From contig JAPDQK010000015.1 in the NCBI GenBank assembly GCA_034505955.1, forward strand, positions 40,510 through 104,509: a DNA stretch of 64,000 nt, read 5' to 3'. The notes beneath the pieces are model-generated. The model saw only the letters and a list, made by a program, of their open reading frames with translations. It ran no database searches and was not told the origin of the DNA. This document shows positions 43,341 to 51,867 of this stretch, one piece after another. Within the stretch, counting starts at the first letter, position 1. Every line of letters starts with the position of its first letter. This DNA comes from Zhuqueibacter pondensis. GTDB lineage: Bacteria > Zhuqueibacterota > Zhuqueibacteria > Zhuqueibacterales > Zhuqueibacteraceae. Both the position numbers and the translations under genes were made by a program.

Positions 43341-44504
43341 TCACCGGCCTCCCTCTCGCACTGTGTTCCACACTGCAAATTTCTGCCCACGATAGTTGCT
43401 GACAATCCCCAAGAGCGAAGCATAATTAACCATGCAAAAATAATAAGGCACGTAAAACAGCCTGGACAGCGAGGGCCGATGGGATTGCAGCCAACCGATG
43501 GTTGCCAGCGTATAAAACAATGTCTGCAGCACCAACATCACCTGATAGAATCTGCCGTGATTCAGCAAAAGGAGATTGGCAAGAAAGGCGCCGGCCATGA
43601 ACAGTGGCACCAACCATCTCAACAATTTGTGGGAAATCACTTGCAGCGTGAAAAAACCGAAACGCAGCGGATTTAAAACCTGCCGTACGCGCCAAAGGCC
43701 TCGCCAGGCGCGATTGACGATGCGCACCTTGCGGTGAAATTCTTTCTCGAATGATTCTGCTCCCCGCTCAAAGGAAACGGCTTCAGGCTCATAGACATTG
43801 CGGTAACCTTGAGTTACGATCTGCATCGGATTGACAAAATCGCTCAAATCCTCCGGTTGCATGGGCCTGAAGAGTGACTTGCGAATCCCGTAGATCGCAC
43901 CATCGCCGCCAACCAGCGAACCGATAGCGCTCTCCCAGCCCTTCAACGCAAGTTCATAACGCCAGTAGAGATTTTCACTCGCGGTCGAGTCTGGCATGCT
44001 TTCATCAACCTCATAACGAGATTCGCCGGTGACACAACCGACTTTCGGATCGGCGAAATTGCGCACGAGATTCCGCACCACCATGCGCTGATAGAGCGCA
44101 TTGGCATCGGAGAAGATCACGATCTCGCCACGCGCTTGCGGCACAGCGAAGTTGAGACCAACCGTCTTGCCGCCACGTTCGGACATGCGAATCAGCCGCA
44201 CGCCCTTGTCCGCATATTCACTGACGATCGAATCCGTGGCATCATCCGAGCAATCGGAAACCACGATAATTTCAAGACGTTCACGCGGATAATCCAACGC
44301 CAGGCTGTTTTCCAGCTTCTGGCGGATGATGCCGGCTTCATTGTAAGCGCTAATGATCAACGTCACCATCGGCTCATGCGCAGCGTGCCCCTGCGATTGA
44401 ATGTGAAAAAATCGCGTGATCAGAAACAATAAAGCCGGATAACCGGCATATACCCATAAAATCAGAGCAATGCAGAGCCAAAACAAGATAGTCATGTCCA
44501 TCAA
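43341..44504 (-). CDS. Membrane glycosyltransferase family 2
   Basis: 387 residues. An N-terminal membrane span (ILFWLCIALILWVYAGYPALLFLI) is followed by a GT-A domain with VTLIISAYNEAGIIRQKLEN, IIVVSDCSDDATDSIV, FSDANALYQ in place of DxD and GDGAIYGIRKSLF, then EFHRKVRIVNRAWRGLWR as the Q/RxxRW-like element. Several C-terminal membrane spans follow. This is the cellulose-synthase / IcaA-like layout of processive or polyprenyl-linked GT2 enzymes. Directly upstream of the deacetylase, which recalls the PgaC-PgaB pairing though the deacetylase here is simpler. Confidence 0.9.
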   Translation of the reverse strand: MMDMTILFWLCIALILWVYAGYPALLFLITRFFHIQSQGHAAHEPMVTLIISAYNEAGIIRQKLENSLALDYPRERLEIIVVSDCSDDATDSIVSEYADKGVRLIRMSERGGKTVGLNFAVPQARGEIVIFSDANALYQRMVVRNLVRNFADPKVGCVTGESRYEVDESMPDSTASENLYWRYELALKGWESAIGSLVGGDGAIYGIRKSLFRPMQPEDLSDFVNPMQIVTQGYRNVYEPEAVSFERGAESFEKEFHRKVRIVNRAWRGLWRVRQVLNPLRFGFFTLQVISHKLLRWLVPLFMAGAFLANLLLLNHGRFYQVMLVLQTLFYTLATIGWLQSHRPSLSRLFYVPYYFCMVNYASLLGIVSNYRGQKFAVWNTVREGGR

Positions 44505-44515
44505 AAATTTTTACG

Positions 44516-45541
44516 CTATGGGATATGACGCACGATTGCCGGTCCAATCCAGCGCGTCAAAAAAAGTGGCAATTTTTGCCATACGCTGATGGCCAGATGA
44601 TATTTGGAGTTTGTCGGACTCAGGTTCGGTAACTGCGTGCCGTTACCCAGCCAATACTGCCAATGCAAAGGCACCGGCTGCGCACCCCACTGTTCTTTGA
44701 ATTTATATGTGCCTTCCCCGGGCGAGCTGCGCCCAAAATCAAATCGCTGATAGCCTTGCTGGATGGCGAATTCCAGCACCGACCAGTAGAGCAACATATT
44801 TGCCGCGAGATGATTATAACGACGCAAACTCGAGGCCCAAGGGATTTCCAGGGTATCACGAAAGCCAAAGAGAAAGCCGGCCGCCAGCGGCCGCTTATTC
44901 AGAGAAACCGAAGCTATCCATGACGAATCGGGAAAATGTTTGAGAATTGTGGCAAAAAAATTTTTCGAATAGACTGGCGTTCCCAGGTCACGCATATTGG
45001 CCGTGAACACTTCATAAAAATTCCCCAACTCTTCCTCGCGGCCGATCCGAGCCACCAGGCCCTCTTTCATCGGCTTGCGAATCTGGCTGCGTAACTTCGG
45101 TTTGAAGCGATTCCATAATCCCTCGGATTTATCCGGCAAATCGAGCAACATCGCCACCTTGTGCTGTTTGGTCGGCAAATTTTCCAACAGGGGCGACTCG
45201 TGGCGCAATTCGACATACTCGGCACGGCGTTCGGCGGCAAGTGCACAGGCAAAATCAAAAAGATTTTTCCGGACAATAGGATCCTCTGAAACAATGCCAC
45301 CGTAATTCAAAAACGGAATGGAAACCAGAAATGATCCGAACAATCGGCTGCGCATGTGAACCAATGGCAACACACCGCGCACCTGCCCATTTCCCGAGGC
45401 CATCAAATAAATACAGGTATGGCCAAAGGTTTCCTCGATCACTCTTTTCCAACCGGAGAGATGTGGGCCTCGAGCCGTCGCTTGGCCATGGACGAAATCA
45501 TCCCACAGTTTGGTTTCAGATTCAAGTGTTGTAATCTTCAT
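44516..45541 (-). CDS. FemAB-like GNAT protein, exosortase-system type
   Basis: About 341 residues with two GNAT-like halves of the FemAB fold: KLWDDFVHGQATARGPHLSGWKRVIEETFGH, GVLPLVHMRSRLFGSFLVSIPFLNYGG, VELRHESPLLENLP, LRSQIRKPMKEGL, NFYEVFTANMRDLGTPVY, and YQRFDFGRSSPGEGTYKFKEQWG near the end. The pattern fits the FemAB-related proteins found in exosortase / PEP-CTERM EPS loci. It may transfer an amino acid or acyl group onto the glycan, but the reaction is unproven. The ATG at 45539-45541 is chosen for agreement with the family start; it has AAGG very close by. Confidence 0.85.
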   Translation of the reverse strand: MKITTLESETKLWDDFVHGQATARGPHLSGWKRVIEETFGHTCIYLMASGNGQVRGVLPLVHMRSRLFGSFLVSIPFLNYGGIVSEDPIVRKNLFDFACALAAERRAEYVELRHESPLLENLPTKQHKVAMLLDLPDKSEGLWNRFKPKLRSQIRKPMKEGLVARIGREEELGNFYEVFTANMRDLGTPVYSKNFFATILKHFPDSSWIASVSLNKRPLAAGFLFGFRDTLEIPWASSLRRYNHLAANMLLYWSVLEFAIQQGYQRFDFGRSSPGEGTYKFKEQWGAQPVPLHWQYWLGNGTQLPNLSPTNSKYHLAISVWQKLPLFLTRWIGPAIVRHIP

Positions 45542-45664
45542 GCCTTCAACCAAATACGAAATCTTGCGAAGCCATGCCATGCGCTCATCGCATCTGACCC
45601 GGCCGTCATCCGTAACAATCAATTGCAGCCGGGCGAGTCTCGACACGGACAAAAAATTTTTCGA

Positions 45665-46567
45665 CTAAACCGGACCGTACAACCCACTGCGTCCATTGAC
45701 CGGTGTGGTCACCGGCCAATCATTTTGGATGTCCGTCGAATTCAAAACTTCGCGCAAAGAGCCAAAAGAAAATTCATCCAATAATCGGCGCAGTTTATCT
45801 TCCATCAAACCGAGATTGCCGTAATGACGGAGTGCTTTGAATAAGCCGATCTTGATGCGTGGCAGATCGGGATCCAGCTCCCAAGGATGGAAATAGATTA
45901 TGGCCGGCCGGCCTTCGCGATTGATGCGCTGGATGCTTTTGCGAATGAACCAATATGGATAGAGCCGAAGGTAGCCACCGCCGGCCATCGGAATGTTTTT
46001 GCCTTGAATTCGAATCGTGGAAAGTGGCACCTCGATAAGGCGCGGGCGGTCTTTCAAATTAATGTAAAAAGGAAAGCGCGGCGCATCCGGGATGCCATAA
46101 AGATCGTGCTTTACCGGGAAAATGCTCGAGTCACATCTGATGCCGAGATCAGCGAGGGTTTCCCACGCCCACAGCGACAAACGGGTGATGGAATAACTCG
46201 GAGCCCGGAAATTGTCAACCGGCAGACCGGTGATCTCCTCGAGGATGTCGAGCGACCTTTGCACATCGGCGGCAAACTCCTGCCGGCTTTGCTCATAAAT
46301 AATCTGATGCGAGTAGGTATGCGACCCGATCTCGTGGCCATGCTCTTGGATGGCGACAACGATTTCCGGATACCGTTCCGCAACCCAACCGAGAATGAAA
46401 AAGGTGGCTTTAACGTTTTTTTCCGCCAATATATTCAAGACCCGAGAAGTATTGAAAGCGACGGTGCTTTTCAAGCTTTCCCATTCTTCGCGGTGAATTT
46501 TTTTACGGAAAAGGGAGACATGAAACCACTCTTCGACATCAATCGTCAGTGCGTTCTGGATGCCCAT
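45665..46567 (-). CDS. Polysaccharide deacetylase, exosortase-system (DUF3473) type
   Basis: About 300 residues. NALTIDVEEWFHV at the N-terminus, ATFFILGWVAERYPEIV, GHEIGSHTYSHQIIYEQ, NFRAPSYSITRLSLWAWETLADLGIRCDSSIFP and YFHPWELDPDLPR are characteristic of the family whose C-terminal part is DUF3473 and which accompanies XrtA-type loci. It removes acetyl groups from polymer or lipid-linked intermediates. No signal peptide is visible, so it may act in the cytoplasm or at the inner face. The start at 46565-46567 fits the family N-terminus; no ribosome-binding site stands out. Confidence 0.9.
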   Translation of the reverse strand: MGIQNALTIDVEEWFHVSLFRKKIHREEWESLKSTVAFNTSRVLNILAEKNVKATFFILGWVAERYPEIVVAIQEHGHEIGSHTYSHQIIYEQSRQEFAADVQRSLDILEEITGLPVDNFRAPSYSITRLSLWAWETLADLGIRCDSSIFPVKHDLYGIPDAPRFPFYINLKDRPRLIEVPLSTIRIQGKNIPMAGGGYLRLYPYWFIRKSIQRINREGRPAIIYFHPWELDPDLPRIKIGLFKALRHYGNLGLMEDKLRRLLDEFSFGSLREVLNSTDIQNDWPVTTPVNGRSGLYGPV

Positions 46568-46709
46568 GGAAGCAAGTTCAAAGATGTAATCCAGCACTAT
46601 TTCAATAAACCGCAAAAAGCAAACAGAAAGAACGAATTTAAGCGTTTATAGTATTGCTCTCGAAAAACTAGAAGATTTTGTAGCGCAAGCATCGATCTTG
46701 GTTTTGTTT

Positions 46710-46740
46710 GCAGACTGGCTACGCCCGTAGGGAAGTCTGC
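46710..46740. repeat. Dispersed palindromic repeat with extended stem
   Basis: GCAGACT (46710-46716) and AGTCTGC (46734-46740) are exact reverse complements around GGCTACGCCCGTAGGGA, itself near-palindromic. It lies in the 218-base gap between the epimerase stop and the deacetylase start. As RNA it would form a strong hairpin within the EPS transcript. Confidence 0.65.
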
Positions 46741-46785
46741 GTTACGAATTTGGTTTTTTCCGTTTGCTGTTTTCTTTTTGCTTTT

Positions 46786-47721
46786 TCAAGCGTTGTGCAT
46801 AAACCACGCGACCGTGCGTTTCAGGCCTTCCTTGAAATTGACTGAGGGTGAGAAACCCAGGAGGTGTTGAGCCCGTTCGATCGAAGCCATCGAATGCTTG
46901 ACATCGCCGGGCTGTTCTTTTTCATAAATGGGCCGAACTTCCTTCCCCATGATTTCGGCAAGATGCTGCAAGAGAATATTGAGTGAGTACCGTTCACCAC
47001 AAGCAACGTTTATTACCTGACCCACAGCTTCCGGCGCGGTGCAAGCCAGCAAATTCGCCTGCACCACGTTGTCGATATAGGTAAAATCGCGCGATTGCTC
47101 ACCATCGCCGTAGACGATGGGGGCGCGACCTTTTATCAGCGCAGTGATGAAGCGCGGTATCACGGCAGCATATTGGGAGGTGGGATCCTGTCTGGGACCG
47201 AATACATTAAAATATCGCAAGGCGACCGTCGGCAAACCATAGACGGCATGAAATGACAACGCATAGCGCTCGCTGGCGAGCTTGGAGACTGCATACGGCG
47301 AAATCGGATTGGGCAGCATGCTCTCCTGTTTTGGCAAATGCGAGGTGTTGCCATAAACTGAAGATGACGAGGCCGTCACAAAACATTTGACTCCTGCCTT
47401 TCTCGCAGCCCAGAGCAAATTGAGCGTACCATGGACGTTGACCTCATTCGAGGTGAGCGGATCCTGTACCGAACGCGGCACCGAACCGAGCGCCGCTTGA
47501 TGCAAAACATAATCGATGCCCTCGACCGCCCTTGCGACTGTGGCCCCATCCCGAATATCGCCTTCGATCAGCTCGATCTGATGTTCAAACTCCGCCAAAT
47601 TTTGGCGCCGGCCGGTAGAAAAATTATCCAGCACCCGCACAGTCTGCCCTCGCTCGAGCAACGCCTGCACAAGATTGGAACCAATAAAACCACCACCACC
47701 TGTAACAAGATAATGTGCCAT
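46786..47721 (-). CDS. NAD-dependent UDP-hexose 4-epimerase (SDR; TviC/WbpP-like)
   Basis: 311 residues of the extended SDR family. YLVTGGGGFIGSNLVQALLE binds NAD, DNFSTGRRQNL and the VLHQAALGSVPRSVQDPLTSNEVNVHGTLNLL segment resemble UDP-GlcNAc 4-epimerases of the WbpP/TviC group, SSSSVYGNTSHLPK follows, and the catalytic YAVSKLASERY has Tyr and Lys. FNVFGPRQDP and YGDGEQSRDFTYIDNV complete the substrate domain. Supplies an epimerised N-acetylhexosamine or galactose donor. It lies 11 bases after the BY-kinase-like gene in the main transcript. Confidence 0.92.
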   Translation of the reverse strand: MAHYLVTGGGGFIGSNLVQALLERGQTVRVLDNFSTGRRQNLAEFEHQIELIEGDIRDGATVARAVEGIDYVLHQAALGSVPRSVQDPLTSNEVNVHGTLNLLWAARKAGVKCFVTASSSSVYGNTSHLPKQESMLPNPISPYAVSKLASERYALSFHAVYGLPTVALRYFNVFGPRQDPTSQYAAVIPRFITALIKGRAPIVYGDGEQSRDFTYIDNVVQANLLACTAPEAVGQVINVACGERYSLNILLQHLAEIMGKEVRPIYEKEQPGDVKHSMASIERAQHLLGFSPSVNFKEGLKRTVAWFMHNA

Positions 47722-47732
47722 TTGTCCACTCT

Positions 47733-48443
47733 TTATTTCTTTTCCTCATGAACGTAATATTTGTAGCCGTAATAGGTGTAGTCGAAGTAATAAGGCAAAA
47801 CCGATTTCTGGTTGTTGATGACGGTTCCCAGAATGTTGAACCCGGCATTTCGCATCATGTCGACGGCACGCTTGACGACTTCCTTGTGCGTTACGCCGGC
47901 TTTGATAACCATCAACGCCCCATCCATTTCCGGACTCAGGATCAGGGTGTCCGTCACCGGGATGATCGGGGGAGAATCCACGATCACCGTGTCGAAATAG
48001 AATTTAATCTCCGAAAATAAATCCCGCAGACGCGGCGAATTAAACAGCTCGGTCGGATTATCAACGAGACCTCCGGAGGTCAAAAGCCGCAAGTTCTCGA
48101 TCGCCGTGCGCTTGAAGCAGGTGTCCAACTTGCGTGTGCCGGCGAGCACATCCGCAACGCCTTCATCTTTCGGCAGTCCGAAGAGTTGGTGCACCCGGGG
48201 TCGGCGCAAATCGCAGTCCACCAAAATGGTCTTGGTGTTGCGATAACGCGCAATGGTGCAGGCTAACAACGCCGAGACCGTGCTCTTACCCTCGCCCATC
48301 ATCGAGCTGGTGACCAGCAGATTCTTCATTTCCGCAGCGCCATACAGGTTCTTCAGCTTGGAATAAAGCCGACGAAACTCATTGGCGCCAGGCGAATCAT
48401 CGGAAAAGTGCGACAGAATCGCGCCATTGGATGTATGCTGCAT
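47733..48443 (-). CDS. BY-kinase-like ATPase (CpsD/ExoP cytoplasmic domain type)
   Basis: 236 residues. Walker A SSMMGEGKST (46-55), A' ILVDCDLRRPRVHQLFGL (73 on) and Walker B FDTVIVDSPP (about 153-162) match bacterial tyrosine kinases that control polysaccharide polymerisation together with a Wzz partner. The C-terminus ends in a tyrosine cluster (YYFDYTYYGYKYYVHEE), the usual autophosphorylation tail. It is a separate protein, as in Gram-positive CpsD and many exosortase loci, and its partner would be the Wzz-like protein at 51.9-53.4 kb. GGAG lies eight bases before the ATG. Confidence 0.93.
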   Translation of the reverse strand: MQHTSNGAILSHFSDDSPGANEFRRLYSKLKNLYGAAEMKNLLVTSSMMGEGKSTVSALLACTIARYRNTKTILVDCDLRRPRVHQLFGLPKDEGVADVLAGTRKLDTCFKRTAIENLRLLTSGGLVDNPTELFNSPRLRDLFSEIKFYFDTVIVDSPPIIPVTDTLILSPEMDGALMVIKAGVTHKEVVKRAVDMMRNAGFNILGTVINNQKSVLPYYFDYTYYGYKYYVHEEKK

Positions 48444-48484
48444 CGCTTCGACTCCTTGACGGTGTTGGCCGCACAGGTGTGGAT

Positions 48485-49603
48485 TTATTTAAGTATCGCA
48501 TCAAACAAAAGTTGAATTCCTTTATGATCATACTCCGCCAGCTTCTGATTACGCTTGGCTCGATCAAACGAGGGGTTGATTTTCTGTGCCTTCTCGAATT
48601 GCTGAATGGCCTTGTTGTTCACAAATTTGCTCATGATGACGTAGGCCACGCCAAGATGATTGTATAAATCGGCATAATTGGGATGTTTCTCGATGACATC
48701 TTGCAATTGTCGGATGTGCCGCCAGATCGCCGCGCTGTTGAGTTTCTTGCTGTTATAGAGAACCTGCAGATAAAAATCGATGACAAAACCCAAATCCGCC
48801 GGTTTGGGAATGCTTTGCTGGCCTTGTACCAGGGCTTCATAGGCTTTTTCGTAGTCATGGCGCTTGAGAAACTCCTGGCTGCGGGCGATGTGCTCATTTT
48901 TATAATGCGGATTGATTTTCGCGGCTTTCTCCAAATTTTCCATCACCCGCTGTGGGCTGTTGATGGAAAGCGAAAAGTCCTCCTTGGTAACCCCGTTCAG
49001 CACCAAACTCAACGCCAGGTTAAAACAAGCCTCGGCATAATACGGGTTAATATCAATTGCCCGCTGGAATTGTTCCACTGCCTTTTTGCATTGCTCTTTC
49101 TTCAAATAAGCAACGCCGAGATTGTTGTGATAATCTGCCCGCTCCGGTTTCAAGCTGATGGCCTGCGTCAACACGGCAATCGCATCATCGTGCCTTCCGA
49201 TGGCCAGATAAGCCGAGCCAAGATTGTTGTAGAGACCCGGCACTTTGGGATCGAGAATAATCGCTTCCTCAAACTCGTTGATGGCTTCCTCATACATGCC
49301 CTTTTTCAGAAAGGCCTGTCCCAGCAAATTTTTGGTTTCCGCATGTTCCGAATCTTTCAGTTTTTCGGCAAGCTTGAGCAGCGTTTGAATTTCTGATTTT
49401 TTCTGATCGTGGAATGCACGGGTCCGCGCCAGCAGGTCCTCATTTGTGATTTTGGCATCGTACTCCTGAACATGCGAGGCAATCAAAGTCCCATTACGGA
49501 AAAAAGAGGAAATGATCTGGTTTTGATAAGTGCTGTTGACAGTTTTGAGGAAGTATTCGCCTCTCTTGGCACGTACCACATCATTGAAAACAAAATCGCC
49601 CAT
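48485..49603 (-). CDS. TPR-repeat protein
   Basis: About 372 residues. After a 110-residue N-terminal part (FVFNDVVRAKRGEYFLKTVNS..., coiled-coil-like KKSEIQTLLKLAEKLKD) come at least five tetratricopeptide repeats, for example AETKNLLGQAFLKKGMYEEA, GLYNNLGSAYLAIGRHDDA, DYHNNLGVAYLKKEQCKKA and AEACFNLALSLVLNG, with a further pair near the C-terminus (DLYNHLGVAYVIMSKF). No signal peptide, so it is probably a cytoplasmic scaffold. Its place between STAS-HTH and BY-kinase genes suggests assembly or control of the EPS machine. Start chosen at the ATG 49601-49603; earlier in-frame codons encode a Cys-rich stretch that does not look conserved. Confidence 0.8.
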   Translation of the reverse strand: MGDFVFNDVVRAKRGEYFLKTVNSTYQNQIISSFFRNGTLIASHVQEYDAKITNEDLLARTRAFHDQKKSEIQTLLKLAEKLKDSEHAETKNLLGQAFLKKGMYEEAINEFEEAIILDPKVPGLYNNLGSAYLAIGRHDDAIAVLTQAISLKPERADYHNNLGVAYLKKEQCKKAVEQFQRAIDINPYYAEACFNLALSLVLNGVTKEDFSLSINSPQRVMENLEKAAKINPHYKNEHIARSQEFLKRHDYEKAYEALVQGQQSIPKPADLGFVIDFYLQVLYNSKKLNSAAIWRHIRQLQDVIEKHPNYADLYNHLGVAYVIMSKFVNNKAIQQFEKAQKINPSFDRAKRNQKLAEYDHKGIQLLFDAILK

Positions 49604-49732
49604 AGGTAAAACCTGTTTGATATAAATGTAAGCCGTTGCTTGTTGCCCGCAACGCACCAGACAACATCCTTGTTTCAGACATTTAGTTTCATCAAGCTCC
49701 ACACCCGTGACAGGACAACCTTAAATCTGGCT

Positions 49733-51748
49733 TTACTGGTCAAGCTGTTGAGTGTCGCCCAATTTCTGGCCAGCGTACTCGAATCTCTTTTCACGCGTAT
49801 TGAGATCCATTTCGCGCAAGTATCGATAAACAGTAGAACGGCTAACGACCACCGGTGGATCGATGCGAGTTTCAAGATATTTGCAAATCATCGTGGGTCC
49901 ATAATGGGGATGCGCCGACACGACCGACTGAATCAATTCGACGATACCATCATTCATCTGCATTGGAGGTGCAGCCAAATGCTGTGATCGCCCGGAAGCA
50001 GATATGTCCGCTCGAGTGTCCGCAGGCTCAGACGACAAATCCTCCATTTTCTCCATGGGTGGGGTATGCGATTCCTGCACAGGCGGAATCTGACGGTCAC
50101 GGTCTTGACCCCGGGATGTTGTTATCTCGGCACGAGGAACAAGCTCATCTTCCAACCGAGATTCGGATTCAGCCGGCGCTTCCCAATTCTCCTCGTAAAA
50201 CAGAGGCGGATAGGACAAATCCATATCCCAAACATCCGGTCGCGGAGGTGTTTGGGATTGAGATTCTGACTCGACTGCAGGCTCGACCGGCGTCTCCGAA
50301 ACTGTTTCCTTATAAAAAGACCGTGCACGTAACTCTGCTTCCAAAACGCCCGGTTTGAGAAAGGTTTCATACTCATTAGCAGTTTGCGGCAGTTTTTCAT
50401 TTTGCCCACTTTTATTCTCAGCAAAAACTGGTTGCGAGGTGGTCTGACTTTCAAGCTTGTTCGTGAGCAATAGTGCCTCTATTGGTTGCTCTGCCTCCTC
50501 CAGGGCGTCGTCCATCTCGTATTCTTCCGGAAGGGTGTCGATTTCCTCCAGAATCCAGGGATCCCGAATATCCTGGGTTTCAAACTCGTCATCATAATCG
50601 TCGATGTGATCGCCTGCAGAGGCATTATTGTTCACAGATGACCGAGCATCGTCTTTTGAGCTTTGTGTAACAGAAAGATCTTCGACAGTTCTGTTCGTGC
50701 CGGCCATTGGCTCTTTTTCGGGAATCTCAGGTGCTGGCAACCGGTCAAAGTCATGCGAGGCGTCATGACCGGTCGGAAAAATTGGCTCGTGTCCGGAATA
50801 ATCAAGCTCAGCGCTCGGAATCAGTCCGGTAAATTCATCCGAATGTGGGCCGATGTCAATCATCGGTTCATACGGTAGCAGTTCGCTTTGTGACTTCAAG
50901 CTTGGCGGAGCGGCTTGTTGAGCCTCCACGCCGAGTGCATGAGCCTCTTGAGAAGTTTTTCCCTCGGCAAGCATGGGTCTCTTGCCTATGTAAGGATCGA
51001 TTGTCGGTCCGCGGTCTGCAATGAGAAGCTCCCACATTTCCAGATTGCTCACTACGGGCAATGATGGCTCCGCGCCATTCGACTCGATTTCGATAATATC
51101 ACTATCTGCAACATGCTGTTCAGTGCCGCCAACAGCATTTGTAGCTGTCGACCATGCGGCAGAACCCGCTGACCCGACTTCGACCGTTTTGGTAGTGGGT
51201 TGAGATGCTTTTTGCATGTCGATGCCGTTTCCGCCGGATGGCGTTTGAAAAGCCGGAGCAGTCGCATTAACTTCTGACGGTGTACTTTTTTCGGTCACTT
51301 CTGCGGCAGGAGCCATTTTAAGTTCTTCAACAACTGGCGGCAGTACAAACTCCGTCTGTGGCACAGCTCCCTTTTCTGGAACAGGTGCAGGCAACGTAAA
51401 GGCGGTAACGGCCTCGTCCACAGTCTCATAAGCGCTGATAAAACTGTCCAACTCGAGCAGCGAAAAGACATCGAAAAGATCGGGACTCATGGCTGCGAGC
51501 TTGATGTCTCCATCATTCTGACGTACGCGTCGCAATTCGGCGGTGAAAGCGCCCCACCCCGCCGATGAAATGAACTCGACACTGCTCAGGTCCACAACGA
51601 TTTTGTAAAAATTCCGGACCAGGAGATAACTGATCACCTTTTCAAACTCATTCACTGTGGAAGCGTCGAAAATGCCTTTCAAGCAAACGATGTGAATCTG
51701 ATTTTCAGTGATTTCGACCGCTTCTACCAGACGTCTTTCCATGGACAA
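49733..51748 (-). CDS. STAS-domain protein with disordered middle and transposase-type C-terminal HTH
   Basis: 671 residues. Residues 1-115 form a STAS domain (IHIVCLKGIFDASTVNEFEKVISYLL, YKIVVDLSSVEFISSAGWGAF with the serine pair at the usual phosphorylation site). A 470-residue acidic, Pro/Glu/Ser-rich disordered region follows. The last 75 residues (GIVELIQSVVSAHPHYGPTMICKYLE, VVVSRSTVYRYLREMDLNTREKRFEYA) are a winged-helix HTH like those at the N-terminus of IS3/IS481 integrases. A start at TTG 51746-51748 has GAGG six bases upstream; an ATG six bases later is possible. Probably a DNA-binding regulator driven by an anti-anti-sigma-like switch. No kinase partner is in view. Confidence 0.82.
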   Translation of the reverse strand: MSMERRLVEAVEITENQIHIVCLKGIFDASTVNEFEKVISYLLVRNFYKIVVDLSSVEFISSAGWGAFTAELRRVRQNDGDIKLAAMSPDLFDVFSLLELDSFISAYETVDEAVTAFTLPAPVPEKGAVPQTEFVLPPVVEELKMAPAAEVTEKSTPSEVNATAPAFQTPSGGNGIDMQKASQPTTKTVEVGSAGSAAWSTATNAVGGTEQHVADSDIIEIESNGAEPSLPVVSNLEMWELLIADRGPTIDPYIGKRPMLAEGKTSQEAHALGVEAQQAAPPSLKSQSELLPYEPMIDIGPHSDEFTGLIPSAELDYSGHEPIFPTGHDASHDFDRLPAPEIPEKEPMAGTNRTVEDLSVTQSSKDDARSSVNNNASAGDHIDDYDDEFETQDIRDPWILEEIDTLPEEYEMDDALEEAEQPIEALLLTNKLESQTTSQPVFAENKSGQNEKLPQTANEYETFLKPGVLEAELRARSFYKETVSETPVEPAVESESQSQTPPRPDVWDMDLSYPPLFYEENWEAPAESESRLEDELVPRAEITTSRGQDRDRQIPPVQESHTPPMEKMEDLSSEPADTRADISASGRSQHLAAPPMQMNDGIVELIQSVVSAHPHYGPTMICKYLETRIDPPVVVSRSTVYRYLREMDLNTREKRFEYAGQKLGDTQQLDQ

Positions 51749-51779
51749 GATCTGCCTCGTTTTAGCTTCAGGTAAAGAG

Positions 51780-51852
51780 GTGGCATTCTTTTGATTTTAC
51801 CGAAAAATTTACTGTTCTCGCCGTTGCAGTGGCATTACTGTGATATTACCGA
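51780..51852 (-). repeat. Pair of direct repeats upstream of the STAS-HTH gene
   Basis: GTGGCATTCTTTTGATTTTACCGA (positions 51780-51803, shown here only by its ends GTGGCATT and TTTACCGA) recurs as GTGGCATT...ATTACCGA at 51829-51852. About 20 of 24 positions agree and the copies are 49 bases apart. They sit between the Wzz-like gene and the STAS-HTH start, where a regulator would bind. Confidence 0.55.
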
Positions 51853-51867
51853 TCTACCCCCAAAGTC

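Noticed and set aside
51780..51852. Possible CRISPR array
   Set aside because: Only two imperfect repeats with a 25-base gap and no cas genes nearby.
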